This document shows positions 7,548 through 13,816 of a stretch of 33,885 nucleotides of DNA, in pieces (position 1 is the stretch's first letter; every line of letters starts with the position of its first letter). Origin of the DNA: an uncultured Marvinbryantia sp. (GTDB taxonomy: Bacteria; Bacillota; Clostridia; Lachnospirales; Lachnospiraceae). The stretch lies in NCBI GenBank assembly GCA_934408725.1, contig CAKRVB010000030.1:1-33885 (forward strand), read 5' to 3'. The notes below the pieces were generated by a model. That model did not search any database, was not told where the DNA came from, and saw only the letters and a program-made list of their open reading frames with translations. The translations under genes were made by a program, and so were the position numbers.

Positions 7548-7587
7548 ATAACGTAAATTGACAATAATGGTTAAAGTACGTTATAAT
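7548..7587 (+). promoter_or_regulatory. Promoter and candidate operator of the AbiEi-like gene
   Basis: TTGACA (7558-7563), 18-bp spacer, TATAAT (7582-7587). Perfect 8-bp inverted repeats ATAACGTA (7548-7555) and TACGTTAT (7577-7584) flank the -35 and run into the -10. AbiEi antitoxins repress their own operons by binding inverted repeats at the promoter, so this is a plausible operator. Confidence 0.75.
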
Positions 7588-7620
7588 AGAAAAAATGATA
7601 GGATTGAAAGGGGGAAGACT

Positions 7621-8241
7621 ATGTTATATGAATATCTGAGAGCGACTTATATGCAAAATGAACCTATTTTTGTTTCAGATATCAGGCTTCCAGTTTCAGA
7701 TGTAAACCTTAGACAGATGTTTAAAGTATTATGTGATTTGGGAAAAATCAGAAGATTTGATACAGGTATTTACTATTTGCCTAAAGAAAGCCGCTTAAGA
7801 GGTGGAGTTCCGCTCGGAGCAGATACAGTTGCAAAATATAAATATATTTCACGAAATGGGAGGGTAGATGGGTATTATTCAGGATATACTTTTGCTAATC
7901 AGCTTGGTGTTACCACTCAGGTACCATATATGGTGGAAATTGTATCAAATAATGCCAGTGCCAGAGTGCGGGAAGTGGATTTACAGGGAAGAAGAATCCT
8001 TCTCCGTAAAGCGAAAATTCCAGTAACAAAAGAAAATTATCGGGTATTGCAGCTTTTAGATTTTTTGAAAGATGTAGAACAGTATACAGACAAAGATAAT
8101 GAGATTGTATACAACTGTATCCATAAGTATATTGTTGAAGAGCAAATTTCTAAGAAAGAAGTAGATCTTTATATAGAACAATATCCAGATCGAATTTTTC
8201 GATATATATACGAAATGAGGTTGTATGATGTTTTTGCATAG
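7621..8241 (+). CDS. AbiEi-like type IV antitoxin / DUF6088-type protein
   Basis: A 206-aa protein with an N-terminal winged-helix-like part (LYEYLRATY ... LRQMFKVLCDLGKIRRFDTGIYYLPK) followed by the segment typical of AbiEi-type antitoxins (GYYSGYTFANQLGVTTQVPYMVEIVSNN). AbiEi proteins neutralise the AbiEii nucleotidyltransferase toxin and autoregulate through the N-terminal domain. ATG 7621 follows AAAGGGGG (7608-7615); the frame is open upstream to 7558, but that is the -35 box. The 3' end overlaps the start of the toxin remnant (8225), as in real AbiE operons. The protein looks intact while its partner is broken, so it may be an orphan antitoxin. Confidence 0.78.
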   Translation: MLYEYLRATYMQNEPIFVSDIRLPVSDVNLRQMFKVLCDLGKIRRFDTGIYYLPKESRLRGGVPLGADTVAKYKYISRNGRVDGYYSGYTFANQLGVTTQVPYMVEIVSNNASARVREVDLQGRRILLRKAKIPVTKENYRVLQLLDFLKDVEQYTDKDNEIVYNCIHKYIVEEQISKKEVDLYIEQYPDRIFRYIYEMRLYDVFA

Positions 8242-8440
8242 TGATAAAGAACTTTTTAGAGATGTAATAATGGCTGCATCTGTTGATCAGAAGCGCCCAG
8301 TAGCAATAATTGAGAAGGATATATATAAAGATGATTATCGAGAAATCACAACATATTTTCAGAATGAACCGCTTGAATATGATAGAGCGATTAGTGTGAT
8401 TAAAAAATTGCAGAATCTGGCATATTTTAGTCTTGACAAA
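8225..8440 (+). pseudogene. AbiEii-like nucleotidyltransferase toxin remnant, internally deleted
   Basis: The first ~32 codons match the start of AbiEii/AbiGii-type toxins (FLHSDKELFRDVIMAAS, then RPVAIIEKD), where a full protein continues with about 200 residues including the catalytic GG-S and D-x-D positions. Here the frame jumps directly to a segment that looks like a C-terminal tail (REITTYFQNEPLEYDRAISV and IKKLQNL). The nucleotidyltransferase core is gone. The frame has no stop of its own and runs on through a tRNA promoter and the tRNA gene to 8563. It overlaps the antitoxin by 17 nt. No toxin activity is expected. Confidence 0.75.
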
Positions 8441-8461
8441 TGCAACAATTTTGCTTATAAT
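8433..8461 (+). promoter_or_regulatory. Promoter of tRNA-Arg(ACG) copy 1
   Basis: TTGACA (8433-8438), 17-bp spacer, TATAAT (8456-8461): a consensus sigma-A promoter 21 nt upstream of the mature tRNA. Confidence 0.88.
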
Positions 8462-8558
8462 ATTTATTGTTCGTTAGGACATGTGCGTTTAGCTCAGCTG
8501 GATAGAGCGTTTGGCTACGGACCAAAAGGTCGGGAGTTCGAATCTTCTAACGCACGTA
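8456..8558 (+). repeat. 103-bp inverted repeat, copy 1 (tRNA-Arg unit)
   Basis: Identical, in reverse complement, to 9255-9357. The shared block runs from the -10 box through the tRNA and 2 nt beyond; the -35 boxes, spacers and terminators differ. Confidence 0.93.
8483..8556 (+). tRNA. tRNA-Arg (anticodon ACG), copy 1
   Basis: 74 nt without encoded CCA. The acceptor stem GTGCGTT/AACGCAC is perfect; D arm GCTC..GAGC; anticodon stem TTTGG/CCAAA with loop CTACGGA, so ACG at 8517-8519 reads CGN arginine codons after A34 deamination to inosine; the T arm has GGGAG/CTTCT with two G-U pairs and loop TTCGAAT. Position 32 is C, a site that TtcA-type enzymes thiolate in some arginine tRNAs. Confidence 0.96.
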
Positions 8559-8562
8559 CTTG

Positions 8563-8597
8563 ATCCGGGATTCTCATTAGAGGGTTCCGGATTTTTT
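8563..8597 (+). terminator. Terminator of tRNA-Arg copy 1
   Basis: ATCCGG (8563-8568) pairs with CCGGAT (8587-8592), followed by T6. Confidence 0.75.
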
Positions 8598-8649
8598 GTT
8601 GCAATAAAGAGAATGTGTTCAAAAGACTGTTCATAAAGAGGGGGGAAGC

Positions 8650-9131
8650 ATGAAAGCGAATTCGAATACGCAGGCCATGGGAACGGAGAAGATTCCAAAG
8701 TTATTGGCACAGCTGGCGATCCCCGCTGTGGTGGCTCAGGTAGTGAATCTTTTGTATAATATTGTGGATCGCATCTATATTGGACATATAAGTGGAATTG
8801 GAGCGTCAGCCAGCTGGTTACTATGCCGATACAGGGGATCTGCCAGGGAGGTCAGCCAATTATCAGCTACAATTTTGGAGCTCGCAATAATGAGCGGGTG
8901 AAAGAAGCGTTCTTTACCCAGTTTAAAGTATGTGTGCTGTTCAGTACAGTCTGTTGGGGAATTCTGATGATTGCACCACAGATTTTTGCAATGGGATTTC
9001 AGCTGTGCTGCCAGCAGAGCTTTATGGCATTGAGGCAGGCAAAGGTCAGTGATATTCTGGCGGCGACCGTGACAACAAGTGTATTTTTGAGTAAATTCAA
9101 TGGAATTCTAAAAAGAGGTGCAGATCGATAA
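8650..9131 (+). pseudogene. MATE family efflux pump remnant with internal deletions
   Basis: The N-terminus of a MATE Na+/H+-drug antiporter is clear (GTEKIPKLLAQLAIPAVVAQ, then LYNIVDRIYIGHISGIG, about residues 10-52). At 8805-8815 the frame shifts and the sequence jumps to the second half of the pump (QLVTMPIQGICQGGQPIISY, NFGARNNERVKEAF). A second loss near 9000 joins IFAMGF directly to the C-terminal segment (QSFMALRQAKVSDILAATVT, SKFNGILK). A full MATE pump is about 450 aa with 12 helices; only about 160 codons survive. The original site AGAGGGGGGAAGC precedes ATG 8650. It lies exactly between the two inverted tRNA-Arg genes. Confidence 0.85.
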
Positions 9132-9144
9132 CATATATAGAACT

Positions 9145-9197
9145 GAGAACTTAAAAATTTTACTTATGTGAGTAGAATAATTTGAGTTCTCTTTTTT
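9145..9197 (+). terminator. Probable terminator of the MATE remnant
   Basis: GAGAACT (9145-9151) and AGTTCTC (9185-9191) form a 7-bp stem with a long loop, followed by T6. Confidence 0.55.
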
Positions 9198-9212
9198 AAA
9201 GAATGGCAATAA

Positions 9213-9250
9213 AAAACCGAAGATTTCAGTTGCCTGAAATCTTCGGTTTT
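9213..9250 (-). terminator. Strong terminator of tRNA-Arg copy 2 (bidirectional)
   Basis: A perfect 17-bp stem, 9213-9229 with 9234-9250, loop TTGC; T runs on both strands. It lies just downstream of the minus-strand tRNA and could also stop plus-strand transcripts. Confidence 0.88.
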
Positions 9251-9254
9251 TAAA

Positions 9255-9357
9255 TACGTGCGTTAGAAGATTCGAACTCCCGACCTTTTGGTCCGTAGCC
9301 AAACGCTCTATCCAGCTGAGCTAAACGCACATGTCCTAACGAACAATAAATATTATA
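9255..9357 (-). repeat. 103-bp inverted repeat, copy 2 (tRNA-Arg unit)
   Basis: Exact reverse complement of 8456-8558; the two copies face each other across 696 bp containing the MATE remnant. Confidence 0.93.
9257..9330 (-). tRNA. tRNA-Arg (anticodon ACG), copy 2
   Basis: Identical in sequence to the copy at 8483-8556 but on the opposite strand, with all stems intact and no encoded CCA. It has its own promoter (9380-9352) and its own terminator (9250-9213), so both copies should be expressed. Confidence 0.96.
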
Positions 9358-9380
9358 GGATACAAGAAACAAACTGTCAA
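9352..9380 (-). promoter_or_regulatory. Promoter of tRNA-Arg(ACG) copy 2
   Basis: On the minus strand: TTGACA (9380-9375), 17-bp spacer, TATAAT (9357-9352). The spacer differs from copy 1, so the duplication stopped at the -10 box or the -35 sides diverged. Confidence 0.88.
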
Positions 9381-9431
9381 GTAATAATTGAAAAAATATT
9401 GAATAAAATTCACTTAAAATAATCTTTTCGC

Positions 9432-9460
9432 TTGTTCTTTCTTTCTCTTTCTCCTATAAT
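9432..9460 (+). promoter_or_regulatory. Promoter of the AraC-family gene
   Basis: TTGTTC (9432-9437), 17-bp T/C-rich spacer, TATAAT (9455-9460), giving a leader of about 60 nt before ATG 9528. Confidence 0.78.
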
Positions 9461-9527
9461 GAATGGCAGAACTGCCAGGTTGGAAAAACAATCTAAACAG
9501 GCAGAAAAGAGCAGGAGTGACAAGTAT

Positions 9528-10436
9528 ATGCAGAATGTCAGAGTTGTGGAGCTGAATGAGCAGAATAATGAAGAGGTACTTCCGGGCTATACAGAAGAGT
9601 TTCCTTATATTGCTACCTGTGCCAGGATAAATGAATATCTGAATCCGGATATTCCATGGCACTGGCATCGCCAGGTGGAATTGTTTTATATGAAAAGCGG
9701 AAGCCTGGAATATACCACGCCCCATGGATCCTGGACTTTTACAGAAGGAATGGCGGGAATGGTGAATTCTAACATTTTGCATTGTTCCAGACCATTATCC
9801 CTCAAGAATGAGAATGTTCAGCTGCTGCATATCTTTGACCCGGTTTTTCTTGCAGGAGAACATGGCAGTCAGATGGAAAAAAAATATATTTTTCCACTTA
9901 CCGCAAATCGGGATGTAGAAGTAATCATGCTGCATCCAGAGAAAGCAAAAGAGAAAAAGATAATTGACCATATACAGGCAGCATTTTCTATCTCAGAGCA
10001 AAAGAGTGGATATGAATTTGAATTGAGAGAAAGCCTGGCGAAGATATGGCTGAATCTTCTGGAACTGACAGAGCTGATTGGATGGAAACAAGCAGGAGTG
10101 AACAGGCCAGATGAGAAGATCAAGAGTCTGATGATCTATGTGCATGAACATTATCAGGAACCGATCTCAGTTGAACAACTGGCGGAATCGGTATATATCA
10201 GTAAAAGGGCCTGCTTTCGTATGTTTCAGGAGAATCTTCATATGTCTCCGGTGGAATATATCCACAGTTTTCGCATCCAGCGAGCCTGTCAGCTGCTGTC
10301 TGATGAGCAGAAAACGATTACGGAAATTGCACAGGAATGTGGGTTTGGAACCAGCAGTTACTTTGGCAAGCTGTTTCGTAGAAAAATGGACTGTACTCCG
10401 GAGCAATATCGCAGAAAAATGGCACGATTGTTATAG
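9528..10436 (+). CDS. AraC family transcriptional regulator
   Basis: 302 aa. The N-terminal half is a cupin-like effector domain with an HWHRQVELFY motif (about residues 43-52), typical of regulators that sense sugars or related small ligands. The C-terminal ~100 residues form the double helix-turn-helix DNA-binding domain: EPISVEQLAESVYISKRACF, then the linker MSPVEYIHSFRIQRACQLL, then ITEIAQECGFGTSSYFGKLF and CTPEQYRRK. ATG 9528 has AGGAG at 9513-9517; upstream in-frame codons overlap the promoter. An MFS transporter gene follows on the same strand after 160 nt, so this protein may control it; the effector is unknown. Confidence 0.92.
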   Translation: MQNVRVVELNEQNNEEVLPGYTEEFPYIATCARINEYLNPDIPWHWHRQVELFYMKSGSLEYTTPHGSWTFTEGMAGMVNSNILHCSRPLSLKNENVQLLHIFDPVFLAGEHGSQMEKKYIFPLTANRDVEVIMLHPEKAKEKKIIDHIQAAFSISEQKSGYEFELRESLAKIWLNLLELTELIGWKQAGVNRPDEKIKSLMIYVHEHYQEPISVEQLAESVYISKRACFRMFQENLHMSPVEYIHSFRIQRACQLLSDEQKTITEIAQECGFGTSSYFGKLFRRKMDCTPEQYRRKMARLL

Positions 10437-10477
10437 TATCTGTCATGAATCAGATAGTTGAAAAAAAGAAAAAAAGA

Positions 10478-10565
10478 TATAATGAGTCATAAGAAGAACT
10501 GAGAAGCCCAAACTCAGGGATCCTTAAATAAGTGTCGGGGACCGGTGCAAGCCGGTCCTGTTTTT
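10478..10565 (+). promoter_or_regulatory. Leader of the MFS gene: -10 box and terminator-like hairpin
   Basis: TATAAT at 10478-10483 follows an A-rich stretch; the best -35, TTGAAA (10458-10463), is only 14 bp away, so activator help is possible. Downstream are a small hairpin CTGAG/CTCAG (about 10499-10516) and an intrinsic terminator, GGACCGG (10539-10545) with CCGGTCC (10552-10558) and a T run to 10565, 32 nt before the MFS start. The terminator may end the araC transcript, attenuate the MFS gene, or both. Confidence 0.55.
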
Positions 10566-10596
10566 CGATTACCAGGGCAGTGAACAGGAGAAGAAT

Positions 10597-11769
10597 ATGA
10601 ACTATAAGAAAGAAAATCTAACTCTGCGCTATAGTACAGTGCAGTTTACTTACTGGGCAGCATCTACAGGTGCTACCAGTTTTGCCACGATCTATTTATT
10701 GGATCGTGGACTTTCATCGGGAATCATTGGCGTCCTTCTTGCAGTGTCTGGAATCCTGTCCTGTCTGATACAGCCGTTTTTGGCTTCAGCAGCCGATCGG
10801 GCGGAAAAAGTGATTCTGATTCCATTGCAGGTGCTGATTTCAGTGTTGTGCATAGCCGGGTATGCAGCGCAGCTTCTTGGAGAACTGCCAGTTCTGGCAG
10901 CTGGAATGATCTATGTGGCAACACTTTGCTGTTCGGATGCGATGGTTCCATTGCTGAATGCAATGAGTGTTGCATATAATCAGGCCGGCTATGAGATTAA
11001 TTATGGAGCAGCCAGAGGAGTTGGGGCGCTGGCTTCTGCATTTGCAGCTTTGGCGCTTGGAAATGTATTTGCACATCTGGGAAAGCTCTGGATGATTTTA
11101 TTTTTGCTGTTATTCCGCTTTATCAGTCTATTGCTGATGGCTAGTTTCCCGAAGATCAAAAAGCAGAGGGCAGAGCTGGAAAAAGAAGAAACCAGTTGTT
11201 CCATATGGTACTTTTTTTCACATTATCGCTGGTATTGTGCATCCCTGCTGGCGGTATTGTTCTTGGGTATGTATCATGCCATGACAGAAAACTATATGAT
11301 TGCCATTATGCAGCGCCTTGGTGGAAACAGCAGTCATGTGGGAACCGCTATTTTCGTAGCAGGACTGACTTCTGCACCGGTGATTTTTTTCTATGGAACA
11401 ATTCGAAAGCAGTGTGGTGATGCAGTATGGATGAAGACTGCGGCAATATCGTTTCTGATCAAATCGGTGGGATTCTATCTGGCACCGAATATTTATACGA
11501 TATATGCCCTTCAACTGCTCCAGATCACTTCCTATGGGCTTCTGGGACCGGCGCAGGTCTATTATGCCAAAGATAAAGTAAAAAGCTGCGATATGGTCAA
11601 GGGACAGGCATTTATCACGGCAGCCTATGCATTGGGGTGTTCGATGGGAAATTTCGCCGGAGGTCAGCTGCTGAATCAGGGAGTGGGTACGATGCTTCAG
11701 GCTGGAATCGTGATGGCATTTTTGGGAACGGTGCTGATGTTCCTGACAGTGAATAAAAAAGACAGATAA
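10597..11769 (+). CDS. MFS transporter (MFS_1_like / LacY-HcaT-like group)
   Basis: 390 aa with about twelve hydrophobic segments and a central cytoplasmic loop (KIKKQRAELEKEETS, about residues 186-200). The first segment (YSTVQFTYWAASTGATSFAT) and the overall pattern resemble proton symporters of the oligosaccharide or phenylpropionate type rather than drug pumps. An AGGAG precedes ATG 10597. The araC-type gene just upstream suggests inducible uptake of a sugar or aromatic compound; the substrate is not evident. Confidence 0.85.
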   Translation: MNYKKENLTLRYSTVQFTYWAASTGATSFATIYLLDRGLSSGIIGVLLAVSGILSCLIQPFLASAADRAEKVILIPLQVLISVLCIAGYAAQLLGELPVLAAGMIYVATLCCSDAMVPLLNAMSVAYNQAGYEINYGAARGVGALASAFAALALGNVFAHLGKLWMILFLLLFRFISLLLMASFPKIKKQRAELEKEETSCSIWYFFSHYRWYCASLLAVLFLGMYHAMTENYMIAIMQRLGGNSSHVGTAIFVAGLTSAPVIFFYGTIRKQCGDAVWMKTAAISFLIKSVGFYLAPNIYTIYALQLLQITSYGLLGPAQVYYAKDKVKSCDMVKGQAFITAAYALGCSMGNFAGGQLLNQGVGTMLQAGIVMAFLGTVLMFLTVNKKDR

Positions 11770-11782
11770 TTGCCATCTTTGC

Positions 11783-11811
11783 TTGATTATTATTCGCCAA
11801 AGTTGTATGAT
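11783..11811 (+). promoter_or_regulatory. Promoter of the SseB-domain gene
   Basis: TTGATT (11783-11788), 17-bp spacer, TATGAT (11806-11811), about 80 nt upstream of the start. Confidence 0.65.
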
Positions 11812-11893
11812 AATAAATGAGTATTCTCTGGCTATGACAGATTTTTTCAATGTGTGGCCAGAAATTTAATACGAGTCAGAAAGGAATATGGGT

Positions 11894-12829
11894 ATGGCGA
11901 ACATTAACGAGGAAGAACTGAAAAAATTACTGGTATCTGCAGATTTCAAGGAGGAGAGTTACGGAAATCTTCCGATACAGGAATTGATCATTCTGAAGAA
12001 CTCTGCAGCCATCATGAAGACAAAGAACCCGGAGCAGGAAAAAGTTGGGGTGTTCTTTGAAAAGAGAGAATCCTTTTTCTTACATATGATTTTAAGACGT
12101 ATGCAGAAGATGGAGACATTGTTTTGCGTATTTTCCAAGGCAACAAATCTGCCTTATGTATATTGTGACCCGGACAGCTGCAACGATCAGATCTGGCTGT
12201 TTAGCGAAGAACGTTTTGCACAGAAGCTGGCGATGGTACAGCGTCAGAAGCATGTAGAGCTGATTGTGGTAAAGATGGAGAACAAGCAGTTTCTCACATT
12301 CCTGACCGGTCTTTTTGCTATGGGTGTGAATGCATTTGTACTGGATAAGGGCGTGAATGCCGTGGAGATTGAACTGGAACAGCTGGTTAAGAAGCCTGAT
12401 TTTGAAGCAATTCCACCAGAAAAGCGTCCGCTGCAGAATCCACAGCTGTTACTGACTGGATGCTATTTTGCACAGGAAAGACAGATGCCGGAAGAAGAGA
12501 GAGATAAAGAAGCACTTCATGATCTGGAAGAAGAGATGATTGTGAACTTTCACAGAGGCAAAGTGCTGGTACCGGTTCAGGTTCCAGAAGGTGCTGAGAA
12601 GGTAGAGCCAAAGGATATGAAGATCCCGTTCATCAAGCTGAATAATGGCGACATTTACCAGCCGGTATGCGCAGATGCTTCAGAATTTCAGAGATTTAAT
12701 AAGAATAAGCTGTTTAAGGCAATTGCAGTAGACAGCAGTAAGGTAAAAGGTATGATGGGAGAGCAGATCAAGGGCGTGATGCTGAACCCGGTTACATTAA
12801 GACTGCTGATTCCAAAACAGAGAGTGTAG
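11894..12829 (+). CDS. SseB domain-containing protein
   Basis: 311 aa, soluble, no signal peptide. The C-terminal part (about residues 210-311: GKVLVPVQVP ... IPFIKLNNGDIYQPVCADAS ... LRLLIPK) matches the SseB N-terminal-type domain, named after E. coli enhanced serine sensitivity protein. The N-terminal 200 residues look like a second, degenerate copy or a clade-specific domain. The function is unknown; SseB domains are often found with stress or secretion genes. ATG 11894 is preferred over 11888 because AAGGA (11881-11885) is 8 nt upstream of it. It converges with the ttcA-like gene; a shared terminator lies between. Confidence 0.8.
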   Translation: MANINEEELKKLLVSADFKEESYGNLPIQELIILKNSAAIMKTKNPEQEKVGVFFEKRESFFLHMILRRMQKMETLFCVFSKATNLPYVYCDPDSCNDQIWLFSEERFAQKLAMVQRQKHVELIVVKMENKQFLTFLTGLFAMGVNAFVLDKGVNAVEIELEQLVKKPDFEAIPPEKRPLQNPQLLLTGCYFAQERQMPEEERDKEALHDLEEEMIVNFHRGKVLVPVQVPEGAEKVEPKDMKIPFIKLNNGDIYQPVCADASEFQRFNKNKLFKAIAVDSSKVKGMMGEQIKGVMLNPVTLRLLIPKQRV

Positions 12830-12839
12830 ACCATTGGGG

Positions 12840-12882
12840 ACGGAGTTTTGTGGCTTTTTGAGAGCTGCAAAACTCCGTTTTT
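12840..12882 (+). terminator. Intrinsic terminator between sseB-domain gene and ttcA-like gene
   Basis: ACGGAGTTTTG (12840-12850) pairs with CAAAACTCCGT (12868-12878), followed by T5. Its 3' end overlaps the stop codon of the convergent gene. Confidence 0.85.
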
Positions 12883-13600
12883 ATGACTCTGGCCAATCTT
12901 CCAGATGTCCATTTACAATTGCTGAAAACATACGATCTTTCACACCTGGATTTTCCTGGTTTAGTTTTCGGAGTAAATCCTTCACATACTGCCGTTTGGT
13001 ATAGCCATCGGCAGGGCATGGACTTTTGGCAACAGGAAGATGATACTTATTGCGAAAGCCAATGACTTCGGATTCGGAAACATAGATCAGTGGACGAATC
13101 ACGGTCAGATCCATGCGGTCAAGATAAGTTTTTGGCAAAAAAGAATGAAAACGTCCTTCGTACATCAGGGAAAGCAGCATGGTTTCCACCATATCATCTT
13201 TGTGATGTGCATAAGCTGCTTTATTGCAGCCCAGTTCTTTGATACGGTCGTTAAAGGCGCCTTTTCGCAGCTTGGCACAAAGTGCGCATGGATTGGATTC
13301 CTGGCGCTCTTCGAAGACGATTTTGCCGATTTGAGTTGGAATGATGGTATAAGGAACCTGGAGCTTTTGACACAGCTGTCGGATGGGCTCCAGATTAAAA
13401 CCTGGATATCCAAGATCAACCGTTACAGCTTCCAGCTCAAAGTGCTTTGGATAGAACTTTTGCAGCCCCTGTAAGGCATAGAGAAGTGTCAGGCTGTCCT
13501 TTCCACCAGAGATACCGATGGCGATTCGGTCCCCTTCCTCGATCATCTGGTAGTCATCTATAGCCTGTCTGGTCAGGCTGAAAAGTCTCTGAAGTTTCAA
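12881..13600 (-). CDS. TtcA family tRNA 2-thiolation protein
   Basis: 239 aa. PP-loop ATPase motif SGGKDS at residues 31-36 activates the target base by adenylation. The conserved cysteines of the Fe-S-dependent TtcA group are present: C105 and C108 in NPCALCAKLRKG and C195 in SPCPADG; AHHKDD is near 131-136. TtcA makes 2-thiocytidine at position 32 of some tRNAs, including arginine ones; related enzymes thiolate other positions. The start is TTG at 13600-13598, supported by AAGGGGG about 7 nt upstream; no ATG fits. Its minus-strand promoter lies at 13676-13648 and diverges from the pepV promoter. Confidence 0.88.
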   Translation of the reverse strand: MKLQRLFSLTRQAIDDYQMIEEGDRIAIGISGGKDSLTLLYALQGLQKFYPKHFELEAVTVDLGYPGFNLEPIRQLCQKLQVPYTIIPTQIGKIVFEERQESNPCALCAKLRKGAFNDRIKELGCNKAAYAHHKDDMVETMLLSLMYEGRFHSFLPKTYLDRMDLTVIRPLIYVSESEVIGFRNKYHLPVAKSPCPADGYTKRQYVKDLLRKLNQENPGVKDRMFSAIVNGHLEDWPES

Positions 13601-13647
13601 GTGATTTCCCCCTTATCATAAATAAAATGGAGCACAGCGCCATAAAC

Positions 13648-13676
13648 TTTATAGCATAAGCAGGCCGACCTGTCAA
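13648..13676 (-). promoter_or_regulatory. Promoter of the ttcA-like gene
   Basis: On the minus strand: TTGACA (13676-13671), 17-bp spacer, TATAAA (13653-13648). Confidence 0.8.
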
Positions 13677-13706
13677 ATACATGGCAGTGTATCAGGCGGA
13701 ACAGTG

Positions 13707-13735
13707 TTGTAGAAAAAATGGGGATGTGATATAAT
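13707..13735 (+). promoter_or_regulatory. Promoter of the pepV-like gene
   Basis: TTGTAG (13707-13712), 17-bp spacer, TATAAT (13730-13735), about 80 nt before ATG 13817. Confidence 0.75.
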
Positions 13736-13816
13736 AAGCGGCGAATGGCGATTTTGATGACTGCAAGGCAGCAGGCACAGACAGGATCGCAAAAAACAAT
13801 AAAGGAAGTAGATGTC

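Noticed and set aside
8440..8563. The AbiEii remnant frame continues to 8563 with an ending like LAQLDRAFGYGPKGREFESS.
   Set aside because: That stretch is the translated tRNA-Arg gene and its promoter, a well-known false protein tail.
8456..9357. The tRNA pair as attL/attR of an integrated element.
   Set aside because: Attachment repeats are direct, these are inverted, and no integrase is nearby.
9432..9527. Longer AraC-family protein starting at 9432.
   Set aside because: The extension overlaps a good promoter (9432-9460) and lacks family similarity.
10495..10565. T-box or other known riboswitch before the MFS gene.
   Set aside because: The leader is too short and lacks a T-box sequence or any aptamer core I recognise.
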